DNA from: Hymenobacter nitidus
Lineage (GTDB): Bacteria > Bacteroidota > Bacteroidia > Cytophagales > Hymenobacteraceae
Length of the DNA stretch: 64,000 nt
Direction: 5' to 3'
NCBI RefSeq assembly: GCF_020447315.1
Contig: NZ_JAJADQ010000002.1
Location: 1 to 64,000, forward strand
Shown here one piece after another: positions 51,963-60,843 of the stretch. The notes beneath the pieces are model-generated. The model made no database searches. It was not told the origin of the DNA and was given only the letters and a program-made list of their open reading frames with translations. The position numbers and the translations under genes were made by a program. Position 1 is the first letter of the stretch. The number at the start of each line of letters is the position of its first letter.

Positions 51963-54900
51963 CTATTGGTCGATCCGGAAGCCGACGCCGAACTGAATCA
52001 GCGCGCTTTGCTCCTCGGACGTTTGCACGGAGACAGATAAAGCCAGCTGGTCGGTAACGGGGGCAATATAGAAGCCGCCGCCGTAGCCCGCGCGCCAGCC
52101 GCCGGGCGAGGAGCCCTTGAAGTACACGCGGCCTTGGTCGTAGAAGCCGAAAATGCCGTACGAAAAGGGGAGGAAGTTGTTCGTTACCCGGCCCAGCGCC
52201 AGGCGCACTTCGGTGTTGAGGTAGGCACTGGCGTCGCCGCTGAAGCGGTTGCGGTAGTAGCCACGCAGGTTTTCACGCTGCCCCAGGGTCGTAAACTTGT
52301 AGAAGGGAATTTCGTCGTCGTTGCCGTAGTTCTTGGCTCCGCCGCCTTTTACCACGAACGTTACCGGAATGCCCAGACGGGCTGTGGCGTAATATTCGCC
52401 AAAGAGCTGGGTCAGGCCGAAGTTGCTTTCGGTGCGGTTCAGCTGGTGGTAGCTGTCGTGCTGGGCCCGGAAGCGGAAGCCACGGCGGGCAAAGGTCTGC
52501 CGGTCGCGCAGGTCCAGGTCGAGCACAGCGTTGAGGCCCAGCAGGCGCTGGAAGGCCGTGTTGGGGCGCCGGTCGGCGGGCAGGGGCTGCTCGGTGTTGC
52601 GCTGGCCGAGCAGGCTGTTGTCGGTGAAATTGGACTGGTACTGCTCGTACGTCGGGCCAAAGCGAAACACGCTGCGGTTCAGGAAAGTACGCTCGGTAAA
52701 GACGCTGGCAATGTAGCCTTTGTAGCGGGCCTTATAGAAGTTGTTGTCGTAGCGCGTCTCATCCTTTCGGGTGTCGTTGCCCAGGCCGAAGAAGTTGTAG
52801 AACTGGAAGTAGTTGCCATACTCAGCCCGGGCGCCAATGTCCCAGGACTTAATGGCGTGCCGGTGCCGCATGTTCACGCCTACCTGGAAATTGCCATTGG
52901 TAGAGCCCTGAATATCAAAACCGTACAGGTTCTTGTAATCCGGCTTGCGGAAACCCTGACGGACGATGTCGAAGCCGGCTCCCGCGCCAAACCCGTCGCT
53001 CTGGTTGTAAATCAGCGTGGCGCGCGGGTTGTAGCCATCATACTCGAAGGCCTCCCGGTCGTAGCGGTTCACGGTCAGGCTGTTGGACGTACGGTTGTCA
53101 CTTTCCTTGCTCAGCTTCATTTCCGTGTCGGCCACGTCGTAGACCTTGGTTTTGGTGCGCAAGCCGCTCACCTGCGACTCATCCGTAATTCGGTCTTTGC
53201 CGTCGCCGCCAATCACGCGGACCAGTACGCTCTTGCGGGCCGAGCCCGTGATGGTGAAGACATCCTTGCCGTCGAGGCCGTAGAGGGCTACTTCCTCGGT
53301 TTCCCTGGGGTCGAAGGTGCGGTCGAACAGGGCCTCGCCGTTGCTATCATCCGAATCCTTGGCCTTGTCGAACATCTGCACCCGCACCTTGCCGTCGTCG
53401 AGGCGCGTTACCTGGAACACCTCGGCCTTATTAGAGCCTACTACATCCACGCGCTTGGCCAGCATCAGGTAGTATTCGTCCAGGGCTTTGGGCAGCTCCT
53501 GAATGCGGGCTTTGAGCTTGCGGTTCAGGTCGTTGCCCGAGAGCGGTTGCACTTCCTTGGGCAGCTGGGCCGTGGCCTGGTCGATGGCCGCGGGCGTAAT
53601 CTTTTCCTGCATGTACTTGGCTACCTGCTGCCACTGCTCCCGCGTCATGGACTGCAGCAGGAAACGGTCGAGGTGGCGGGCGGGCCAGTTCAGGCTTTCC
53701 ATATCGTGGAATTCCGGCTGGAAATCTTCAATGCTAGGCACGGCCCACTCCCGGTTGGCAATGTAGGTCAGCAGGCCGTTCCAGAGCGTGAAGCTTTGGT
53801 CCCGGTCGCGCGGAATGGGGCGGAAGATGGTTTTCTTGCCCTGCTTATAGCCGGCCCACTTCCAGTTGTCTTCGTGCTTGCCAAAGTCAGCTACCAGCAT
53901 GTCGAAGGCCCGGGCCTTACCCAGCGCCATGGCATCTACCTGGTTGTCGTGGTCTTTGTAGAGCTGGCGGAAAAAGCTGAACGAGCGGCGCACCTCATCG
54001 GCCCCGCCAAAGCCGGGCAGGTTAGGCTTGGGGTCCACCGGGCGGTCTTCGAGCGTGCCGAGCAAGCCGGCATACTGCTCCCGGTAGGGGCCCAGCTGGC
54101 TGTTGTCGGGCAGCACGAACAGGCGGGGGCGGGCGTGCAGAATATCGGTCTGGTCGAGCAAAGAGCCGGTTACCAGGGCTGAGTAGGGGTGGGCCGTGGG
54201 AGTAATGTCGCGCAGCACATCGGCGGCAATGGAGTTGCGCAGCTCGGGGGGCAGAATGCGGGTCACGTCTTTATCTACGGACCGGAACACGTACTCCGAG
54301 GAGTCGGCCGCAATCAGCTTGACGGAAGTGGTCTGGCGGCCGCCGCCTTTGCCGAAGATGCGCAGCCCGCCTTTTTCCGCGGCCAGGTCCAGGGTTTTGA
54401 CTTCCACGGGCTGGGTCCAGGAGGTGCGGTAGAGGGGGCCCAGCAGGATGCGCTTGCCTGGGCCGGCCTGGTACTGGGGGCCGGGGGCCAGCGTCACCGT
54501 GGGCTGGAACGGCGCGTCGGGCTTGGCACTGGCCGTGCTTTTCGAAGCTGTGGGGCACTCGGGAATAAAGGCGTTGACCGGCACATTGGGCAGGCGCGGC
54601 TCGGTGCAGGCCGATTGAAACAGCGTAGCGTTGAACGACTCTCGGGCCGTGGCACCGTCTTGGGCAAACGTGTAGAAGGCAGATTTGACCGTGCCGTCGG
54701 CGTAGTATTCGAGCTTGGAAAATCCTTCCTTCGATTCGTTGTACAGGGCGCGGGAATTGGAACCGACGTGCTCATCCTCCGTGAAGCTGCCCGACACCAC
54801 GTGGTAATTGTCTTCGAAGCGCGTGAGCTGCAGGCTGAAATCGTGGGCGGCGGCGTAGACGACGCCGGGGTTTTCCTTGAACGTGCTAAGCAGGTTTTTG

Positions 54901-55703
54901 CGCAGGTCGGCGTAGGCCGGGTTGGCAATGTCGCGCGGGGTGCCCACGTTCTGGCGGTAGGCCGCGTACACCGAGCCGAACAGGGGCAGGGGCACGCCAT
55001 TATCAAAGGGAAACAGGTGGCGACCCAGCGGAATCCGGCCGCCGTACACGCCGTTGCTCACCACCGGGTGGTGACCCACGACCAGCACGTTTTTGCCCTT
55101 GGTCTCGTCCAGCACGTCTTGCAGCTGCTCACGAAACTCCTCCTTGGTCATCGTCTTGCACTCCGTATCGGGCGCTTCGGGCCGGTCGTAGGGGTGCGTC
55201 CACCAGGGCGAGTTGATGGCCACAAGCCGCACGTTGGGCGCTACGTCAACAATTTCAGGCCCGGGGCAGCCGCCGGTGGGCAAAAAGGCATTCTGGCCCG
55301 GCAATTTCTGCTCGATGTAGGCTTCCAGGCGCTTTACCTTTTTCAGGCCGTCGGGACCGGAATTGTCCCAGTCTTTGTCGCCGGGTACGAAGTAGATGCG
55401 GCCGTTGGGCAGGCCCTGCACCAGGCCAATAAGCTGGTCGAGGCGGGCCGTAGTCTGGGCTTCGGGCTCCTTTTTCAGGCCCTTATTCCCGGCAATATCT
55501 CCCAGGTGAACCACCGTAAAAGGGCCGGTCTGCTGCTCCAGCTGCTGGCGCAACGCCCGCAGGTGGGTTTCCGACACAGCCTCACCGGCGGTATTACCAA
55601 GCAGAAAAACAGAGTGCGCAGCCGGCTGATTTTGGGCAACTACTAACGGAGCGGATAAGGCAGTAAACAGCGCTGCGAGAAGCAGACGGTAAGATTTTCG
55701 CAT
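51963..55703 (-). CDS. Metallophosphoesterase fused to a BamA/TamA-type outer membrane barrel
   Basis: A 1246-residue multi-domain envelope protein: signal peptide (MRKSYRLLLAALFTALSAPLVVAQ); N-terminal metallophosphoesterase (about 25-340; VVHLGDIAGNKG, PGDKDWDNSG, VVGHHPVVSNGVYGG); middle region (about 500-700) with FGKHEDNWKWA, a signature seen in kinase-like and CotH-like folds, and PIPRDRDQS; then about 900-1246 an Omp85/surface-antigen barrel (GFGAGAGFDIV, GYNPRAT, FRFRAQHD, LRGYYRNRF, YGIFGFYDQGRVYF). The function is unknown; a periplasmic or surface phosphatase bound to the outer membrane is likely. The ATG at 55703 was chosen for the signal peptide. Last gene of the minus-strand group. 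Confidence 0.85.
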   Translation of the reverse strand: MRKSYRLLLAALFTALSAPLVVAQNQPAAHSVFLLGNTAGEAVSETHLRALRQQLEQQTGPFTVVHLGDIAGNKGLKKEPEAQTTARLDQLIGLVQGLPNGRIYFVPGDKDWDNSGPDGLKKVKRLEAYIEQKLPGQNAFLPTGGCPGPEIVDVAPNVRLVAINSPWWTHPYDRPEAPDTECKTMTKEEFREQLQDVLDETKGKNVLVVGHHPVVSNGVYGGRIPLGRHLFPFDNGVPLPLFGSVYAAYRQNVGTPRDIANPAYADLRKNLLSTFKENPGVVYAAAHDFSLQLTRFEDNYHVVSGSFTEDEHVGSNSRALYNESKEGFSKLEYYADGTVKSAFYTFAQDGATARESFNATLFQSACTEPRLPNVPVNAFIPECPTASKSTASAKPDAPFQPTVTLAPGPQYQAGPGKRILLGPLYRTSWTQPVEVKTLDLAAEKGGLRIFGKGGGRQTTSVKLIAADSSEYVFRSVDKDVTRILPPELRNSIAADVLRDITPTAHPYSALVTGSLLDQTDILHARPRLFVLPDNSQLGPYREQYAGLLGTLEDRPVDPKPNLPGFGGADEVRRSFSFFRQLYKDHDNQVDAMALGKARAFDMLVADFGKHEDNWKWAGYKQGKKTIFRPIPRDRDQSFTLWNGLLTYIANREWAVPSIEDFQPEFHDMESLNWPARHLDRFLLQSMTREQWQQVAKYMQEKITPAAIDQATAQLPKEVQPLSGNDLNRKLKARIQELPKALDEYYLMLAKRVDVVGSNKAEVFQVTRLDDGKVRVQMFDKAKDSDDSNGEALFDRTFDPRETEEVALYGLDGKDVFTITGSARKSVLVRVIGGDGKDRITDESQVSGLRTKTKVYDVADTEMKLSKESDNRTSNSLTVNRYDREAFEYDGYNPRATLIYNQSDGFGAGAGFDIVRQGFRKPDYKNLYGFDIQGSTNGNFQVGVNMRHRHAIKSWDIGARAEYGNYFQFYNFFGLGNDTRKDETRYDNNFYKARYKGYIASVFTERTFLNRSVFRFGPTYEQYQSNFTDNSLLGQRNTEQPLPADRRPNTAFQRLLGLNAVLDLDLRDRQTFARRGFRFRAQHDSYHQLNRTESNFGLTQLFGEYYATARLGIPVTFVVKGGGAKNYGNDDEIPFYKFTTLGQRENLRGYYRNRFSGDASAYLNTEVRLALGRVTNNFLPFSYGIFGFYDQGRVYFKGSSPGGWRAGYGGGFYIAPVTDQLALSVSVQTSEEQSALIQFGVGFRIDQ

Positions 55704-55768
55704 GAGTAGGAGCGAAGCGTATAGAAGTGTGGTTTTCTCCTGTACGCAAGAAAGCTCGGCAGGGTGCG

Positions 55769-56320
55769 TCAGCTTGCCATTGGCCGCGGGGAGGAAGTCA
55801 AAAACCGCTGCCCCAGCCACAGCAGTACGCAGGGAATGCCTATCCAGATGGCCTCACTGCGCAACACCCGCCAGGCGGCGGCTCCCGCAAACCGGCTTAC
55901 CCCAATGGGCGACACCTGAATGGGCCGGAAGCCAAAGAAATACCGCTCCTGCTCAAACGGACTCCAGAATGCCACGCCCAACCCGCCGGTCGTCATGGCA
56001 TCCAGTACGCCGTGCGAAATGGTAGCCAGGAAGAGCAGCAGCCAGACGCGCCCCGCCGCCAGGGGCCAGCGGCGCCGAACCAGATACGCAAGCAACAACA
56101 AGCCCGTGGCTAGTACCGCCGCCGCCAGAATGGAGTGACTCAGGCCCCGGTGTCCCCACAAGCTGGCGTAGGCCACCCCAAACTTAAAACCCACAACATC
56201 CGCGTCGGGCACTACGGCACAGGCGGCGGCCAGCAGCCACCAGGGCCGGCTGGGGTGGGCGGGAAGCAGTAGTTTTCCCAGGGTAGCGCCCAGAAGGGCG
56301 TGCCCGAATGCAGAAGCCAT
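55769..56320 (-). CDS. YdjM-type membrane-bound metal-dependent hydrolase
   Basis: A 183-residue integral membrane protein of the LexA-binding/YdjM (DUF457) family: MASAFGHALLGATLGKLLLP, CAVVPDADVV, LWGHRGLSHSI, several hydrophobic helices, and ISHGVLDAMTTGGLGV. The His and Asp residues in these motifs form the presumed metal site. ATG 56320 was chosen because of the family start MASAFGH. It lies 23 bp downstream of the sirtuin gene and 65 bp before the MPE-barrel gene, all minus strand, so it is probably in the same operon. Confidence 0.82.
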   Translation of the reverse strand: MASAFGHALLGATLGKLLLPAHPSRPWWLLAAACAVVPDADVVGFKFGVAYASLWGHRGLSHSILAAAVLATGLLLLAYLVRRRWPLAAGRVWLLLFLATISHGVLDAMTTGGLGVAFWSPFEQERYFFGFRPIQVSPIGVSRFAGAAAWRVLRSEAIWIGIPCVLLWLGQRFLTSSPRPMAS

Positions 56321-56343
56321 AATAGTGTGGTATAGTGTAACGG

Positions 56344-57036
56344 TTAGGCCTTGGCCAGCAGCTCGGCCACCACCCGCGGCACGCCGGTCGTAGCCGGTTC
56401 GCGCACGAAGTGCACGTTGGCGCGGGCTGCCACGGCTGGTTGGTTGGGGTCGACAATGTAGGTAGGGCAGCCCGTGGGCGTGTAGTGCACCAGGTTGGCC
56501 GCCGGATATACCTGCAGCGACGTGCCCACTACCATAAATACGTCGGCGGTGGCGGTTTCTTCCATGGCCCGCTCCATCAGGGGCACAGCCTCGCCAAACC
56601 AGACGATGTTGGGCCGCAGCTGATGGCCTTTTTCGCACTGGTCGCCTAGGTCAATCCGGTCCCCGCTCATCGGGTACACCAGGTGTTCGTAGCGGGTGCT
56701 GCGCGACTCGAATAGCTTGCCGTGCAAGTGCAGCACGTGGCTGGAGCCAGCCCGCTCGTGCAAGTCATCCACGTTCTGGGTGATGATAACCACTTCGTAG
56801 GCCTGCTCCAATGCCACCAGGGCCAGGTGGCCAGCGTTGGGCTGGGCGGCCCGGGCGGCGGCGCGGCGCTGGTTGTAAAACTCCAGCACCAGCTCCGGGT
56901 TGCGGGCCCAGCCTTCGGGCGAGGCCACGTCTTCGACCCGGTGGCCCTCCCAGAGGCCGTCGGAGCCGCGAAAGGTTGCCAGGCCACTCTCGGCGCTGAT
57001 GCCGGCGCCGGTCAGTACCACAATTTTCTGCTTCAT
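56344..57036 (-). CDS. Sir2-family NAD-dependent protein deacylase
   Basis: A 230-residue sirtuin that removes acyl groups from lysine with NAD, giving nicotinamide and O-acyl-ADP-ribose. Motifs: GAGISAESGLATFRG (7-23), TQNVDDLH, catalytic His105 in HLHGKL, and C-terminal GTSLQVYPAANL. Tyr54 and Arg57 (YNQR) are the pair that marks deacylases for succinyl and malonyl lysine (class III type). The usual zinc Cys4 is reduced: only Cys134 remains in the relevant region (GDQCEKGH). It is preceded by the DUF4846 gene with a 19-bp gap. Confidence 0.92.
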   Translation of the reverse strand: MKQKIVVLTGAGISAESGLATFRGSDGLWEGHRVEDVASPEGWARNPELVLEFYNQRRAAARAAQPNAGHLALVALEQAYEVVIITQNVDDLHERAGSSHVLHLHGKLFESRSTRYEHLVYPMSGDRIDLGDQCEKGHQLRPNIVWFGEAVPLMERAMEETATADVFMVVGTSLQVYPAANLVHYTPTGCPTYIVDPNQPAVAARANVHFVREPATTGVPRVVAELLAKA

Positions 57037-57055
57037 ATTTCTTCTGTGTCAGCCC

Positions 57056-57901
57056 TTAAAAGCGGCGGAGCTGGTGGATGGTAAAATCCCACTCCGGCGT
57101 TTGTAGCGGAGCCTGGTCATTGAGCTCATACCACGGACTCAGCTTTGGGTTCTGCAGATTACGCAAAACATGGATTTCCTGGGCCGGCATGTAGCTCTGG
57201 GCCAGCAAAAAATACCGGCGGCCGGTTTTGGGATTTACGCTAACGTCCAGTACCAGCACGGCGTGGCCCGGGGAGCCGCCCTGCACGAATACGTCGCCGG
57301 GCTGTAGGGTGTTCATTGCCACCGGCTGCATTTCGCGCTCTACCGAGCGGGTGCCGGCATAGGTAAAAATCTGGTCGAGGTAGTGCCGAAATACCACGTG
57401 GGTGGGGGCCTCCACAGCCTTAGTGGCGGGTTCTACTGCCTCCCCGTTCACCCGGAAGCCTTTGCCCGCGTACCAGTCCGCAAACCAGATGTCATGCCCG
57501 CTGGTCAGGTGGAAGTGAATTTTGTCGGGCTGCTGGCTGAACAGATATTCCCCGCGCAGCCGGATAACCGCATCGGCACACTGCTGTAGGTCGCGCTTGC
57601 CCACATCAATGCGCAGCACGGCCGCGTGCACCGTTTGCGGCGTCTTGAGCTGGCCGTTGTACAGATGCACCGCCGCCCCGGCCGGCTGCAAAGGTAGGTG
57701 CCGCAGCCAGGACCCAAACGAGCCGGCCGCTACCGGCTGCCGCGCGGCCCCGGTGGGAGGCGCAAAGCGGCTACTCAGGGTTTGCCGGGCGTCGTACTGC
57801 CCGGCTGGCAGCCAGCGGTAGTCAGCCGAGTGGGGCGCGCCTGTTTGGGCCCAAATCGTGGAAGGCAGCAAAAGCAGAAGCCAAAAGCCGGTGCGGTTCA
57901 C
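57056..57901 (-). CDS. DUF4846 domain-containing exported protein
   Basis: A 281-residue exported protein of family DUF4846, function unknown. GTG start at 57901 (MNRTGFWLLLLLPSTIWAQ), with a signal peptide. Motifs: FGSWLRHLPL, VHLYNGQLK, VLRIDVGKRDLQQCADAVIRLRGEYL, DIWFADWYAGKG and the conserved C-terminal GDVFVQGGSPGHAVLVLDV, LAQSYMPAQEIHVL. The HxG..GHAVLV region suggests a cysteine- or histidine-based hydrolase fold, unproven. It is the first gene of the run DUF4846-sirtuin-YdjM-MPE barrel. Confidence 0.85.
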   Translation of the reverse strand: MNRTGFWLLLLLPSTIWAQTGAPHSADYRWLPAGQYDARQTLSSRFAPPTGAARQPVAAGSFGSWLRHLPLQPAGAAVHLYNGQLKTPQTVHAAVLRIDVGKRDLQQCADAVIRLRGEYLFSQQPDKIHFHLTSGHDIWFADWYAGKGFRVNGEAVEPATKAVEAPTHVVFRHYLDQIFTYAGTRSVEREMQPVAMNTLQPGDVFVQGGSPGHAVLVLDVSVNPKTGRRYFLLAQSYMPAQEIHVLRNLQNPKLSPWYELNDQAPLQTPEWDFTIHQLRRF

Positions 57902-57962
57902 AGTCCGATGATAAAAGGTAGGCTTCTACAACGGCGGAGCAGACCAGGAATTTTATGGCCAT

Positions 57963-57997
57963 AAAAAAAGCCTCCGCACCAGGGCAGAGGCTTTTTT
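57963..57997. terminator. Terminator after topA
   Basis: AAAAAAGCCTC (57964-57974) pairs with GAGGCTTTTTT (57987-57997), loop CGCACCAGGGCA. It lies 20 bases from the topA stop and before DUF4846. Confidence 0.82.
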
Positions 57998-58016
57998 AGA
58001 TTCAATCAGGCCAGAA

Positions 58017-60488
58017 TTACTTAGCCTTGGCCGTTGGCTTCTTGGCGGCGGGCTTTTTAGCTGCCGCTCCCGAAGCTTTCTTGGCCGCGGGCTTTTTCTT
58101 GGCGGGTTTATCGGCCGTGTCTTCGGCGGCCGGAGCGGCTTTTTTGGCGAATCGCCCGCCCTTGGCCGGCTTGTCCGGAGTTGCTTCGGCCAACTCCAGG
58201 CAGCGCTCCAGCGTCAGCTCGGCTGGCTCTTCGCCTTTGGGAATCTTCACGTTTTTCTTGCCCACCACGATGTAGGGCCCGAAGCGGCCGTTGAGCACCT
58301 GCACGTCCTCGCGGCCGGGAAAGTCCTTAATCAGGCGCTCGGCGTCGGTTTTGCGCTTGGCCTCAATCAAATCAACTGCTTCCTGGGCCGTAATGGTGTG
58401 CGGGTCCTGCTCCTTGGTTAGGGAGTAAAACTTGCTGTCGTGGCGGATGTAGGGACCGAAACGACCCAGGGCGGCCGTCATGTCCTTCTCCTCAAACTGG
58501 CCCACAATGCGCGGCAGCTTGAACAAATCCAGCGCTTCCTCCAGCGTGATGTTCTCAATGAACTGGCCTTTGCGCAGGCTGGCGTACACGGCTTTCTCGC
58601 CTTCCGGCGCGCCTTCCTTGGGCTCAATCTGCACGTAGGGGCCGTAGCGGCCCAGACGGGCGGTCAGCTTCTGCCCGGTTTCGGGGTGCAGACCAATTTC
58701 GCGGGTCGAGCCCAGCGTGCTGCGCTCAATGTCCTGGCCCCGCTCAATGGTTTCGTGGAACGTGCCGTAGAAGTCGGCCAGCATCTTGCCCCACTGTTCC
58801 TGCCCGTTAGCAATCAGGTCAAACTCACCCTCGACCTTGGCCGTGAACTGATAGTCGATGATGATGGGGAAATGCTCCACCAGGAAATCGTTGACGACCA
58901 TGGCGGTATCGGTGGGGAAGAGCTTGGCTTTGTCGGCCCCGAAGGTTTCGGTTTTGGCTTCCACTTTCACCTCGCTGCCTTCCAGCGTCAGCACGTGAAA
59001 CTTGCGCTCCTTGCCTTCGCGGGTGTCTTTTTCCACGTAGCCGCGCTTCTGAATCGTGCTGATGGTGGGCGCGTACGTCGACGGCCGGCCGATGCCCATT
59101 TCCTCCAGCTTTTTTACCAGCGAAGCTTCCGTGTAGCGGGCCGGGGGCGAAGAGTACCGCTCCGTGGCCCGCAGCAGCTGCAGCGGCAGCTCCTGCCCAA
59201 CGTTCAGCGGGGGCAGGCCCCGCGAAAACGATGATTCGGTGCTGGCTTCTTCGTCCAGGGTTTCTTCGTCCTTCGACTCGCTGTAGGCTTTTAGAAAGCC
59301 CTCAAACGTAATGACTTCGCCTGTTGCCATCAGTGGCGTGCCGGGCTGGGTGCTGATGCCAATGGTAGCTACCGTGCGCTCAATCGTGGCGTCGGCCATC
59401 TGCGAGGCCATAGCCCGCTTGCGGATCAAATCGTAGAGGCGCTGCTCGGCCGAGTCGGAGCCGGCTTTCACCAGGGCAAAATCGGTGGGGCGGATGGCTT
59501 CGTGCGCTTCCTGAGCCGAGGCCGACTTGGTTTTGAAGTGGCGCGTGTGGGCGTATTCCGGGCCGTAGGAAGTGCTGATTTCGGCCTTAGCCGCCGCCAG
59601 CGCGTCCTGCGACAGGTTCACCGAGTCGGTCCGCATGTAGCTGATCTTACCCGCTTCGTACAGCTTCTGGGCCACGCTCATGGTCTGGGCCACCGAGAAG
59701 CCCAGCTTGCGCGAGGCTTCCTGCTGCAGGGTAGAGGTGGTAAACGGCGGTGCGGGGCTGCGCTTGCCCGGCTTCTTTTCCAGGTTCTCAATCTTGTAGG
59801 CCGCCCCGACGCAGCGGGCCAGAAATTCCTGGGCCTCGGCCTGGGTTTTGAAGCGCGTAGGCAGCTCGGCCTCCAGCACCGTGCCGCGGCCCGCATCGAA
59901 GCGCGCCGTCACGCGGTAGGCCGACGAGGATTTGTGCTGATTGATTTCCCGCTCCCGCTCCACCACGAAACGCACGGCCACCGACTGCACCCGGCCTGCC
60001 GACAAGCCGGTCTTCACCTTCTTCCACAGCACCGGGCTCAGCTCGAAGCCCACCAGCCGGTCGAGCACGCGCCGGGCCTGCTGGGCATTCACCAGGTTCA
60101 GGTCGATTTCCCGCGGGTTGTCGATGGCATTGAGAATGGCATTCTTGGTAATCTCCCGGAACACGATGCGCCGGGTTTTGGCCTCGCTCAGGTTCAGGGT
60201 TTCGGCCAGGTGCCAGCTGATGGCCTCGCCTTCGCGGTCATCGTCACTCGCCAACCAGACCGTTTCGGCCTCCTTGGCCAGCTTCTTCAACTGGGCAATG
60301 ATTTCCCGCTTGTCCGGCGACACGACATAGGTCGGTTTGAAGCCATTGGTAATATCAATGGCATTATTATCCTTGGGTAAGTCGCGGACGTGGCCGAAGC
60401 TGGATTTGACGATAAAGTCCTTGCCCAAGTACCCTTCAATGGTTTTGGCTTTGGCAGGTGACTCTACGATGACTAGATTTTTGACCAT
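58017..60488 (-). CDS. topA: DNA topoisomerase I
   Basis: Relaxes negative supercoils by transient single-strand cleavage. The 823-residue protein has a TOPRIM domain (VIVESPAKAKTIEGYLGKDF, ASDDDREGEAISWHL), catalytic Tyr284 in SYMRTDSVNLS, and the RPSTYAPTI region. After the core come topoisomerase C-terminal repeats (LGRFGPYIRHDS; LNGRFGPYIVVGKK) rather than zinc fingers, and a Lys/Ala-rich tail of about 50 residues (KKPAAKKASGAAAKKPAAKK) that resembles histone H1. Start 60488 (MVKNLVIVESPAKAKTI). Monocistronic. Confidence 0.97.
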   Translation of the reverse strand: MVKNLVIVESPAKAKTIEGYLGKDFIVKSSFGHVRDLPKDNNAIDITNGFKPTYVVSPDKREIIAQLKKLAKEAETVWLASDDDREGEAISWHLAETLNLSEAKTRRIVFREITKNAILNAIDNPREIDLNLVNAQQARRVLDRLVGFELSPVLWKKVKTGLSAGRVQSVAVRFVVEREREINQHKSSSAYRVTARFDAGRGTVLEAELPTRFKTQAEAQEFLARCVGAAYKIENLEKKPGKRSPAPPFTTSTLQQEASRKLGFSVAQTMSVAQKLYEAGKISYMRTDSVNLSQDALAAAKAEISTSYGPEYAHTRHFKTKSASAQEAHEAIRPTDFALVKAGSDSAEQRLYDLIRKRAMASQMADATIERTVATIGISTQPGTPLMATGEVITFEGFLKAYSESKDEETLDEEASTESSFSRGLPPLNVGQELPLQLLRATERYSSPPARYTEASLVKKLEEMGIGRPSTYAPTISTIQKRGYVEKDTREGKERKFHVLTLEGSEVKVEAKTETFGADKAKLFPTDTAMVVNDFLVEHFPIIIDYQFTAKVEGEFDLIANGQEQWGKMLADFYGTFHETIERGQDIERSTLGSTREIGLHPETGQKLTARLGRYGPYVQIEPKEGAPEGEKAVYASLRKGQFIENITLEEALDLFKLPRIVGQFEEKDMTAALGRFGPYIRHDSKFYSLTKEQDPHTITAQEAVDLIEAKRKTDAERLIKDFPGREDVQVLNGRFGPYIVVGKKNVKIPKGEEPAELTLERCLELAEATPDKPAKGGRFAKKAAPAAEDTADKPAKKKPAAKKASGAAAKKPAAKKPTAKAK

Positions 60489-60754
60489 ATCAGGCTTGGG
60501 AGAGGGCGGGATAGAAACGGGCTCGGCTTAGGAAACGGCCGAGGCAAAGGAAAAGTTGAATTTTGCCGCAAAGATGCTGGAATAATCCGGTGTGCCACCG
60601 CAGCCAATAGCAATTATGCCGGAAGCGGCCCGGGCGGCTACTGCCGAAGCGGGGTTTTTTAACGCCCCGCAGCCGGCAACTAGTTCACCAGATGGGAGTT
60701 TGTAGAATCCTGACAACAAACGGGAACGAATGTGGTTCGAGACGCTGTATTTGC
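60489..60754. other. Intergenic region between topA and the HAMP-repeat gene
   Basis: About 270 bases with no supported gene. It must hold the divergent promoters; only the plus-strand element at 60755 is clear. A weaker CATCTTTG lies on the minus strand near 60572. Confidence 0.4.
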
Positions 60755-60762
60755 TACCTTTG
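60755..60762 (+). promoter_or_regulatory. Probable HAMP-repeat gene -7 element
   Basis: TACCTTTG, 82 bp before the start codon, with a TGTG at 60731-60734 at the right distance (20-base spacer) to be a weak -33. Confidence 0.5.
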
Positions 60763-60843
60763 TAAGTCTAGGAACTCCTGCGTGGCTGTTCCCGGTTTAC
60801 AGCTTCGCCTCTCTACACCAGGCTTCGCAACCCTACCCCTTGT

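Noticed and set aside
52134..54182. 682-codon plus-strand frame opposite the MPE-barrel gene
   Set aside because: Long antisense frames are common in GC-rich DNA. The translation has no domain, and the minus-strand gene has a signal peptide and clear domains.
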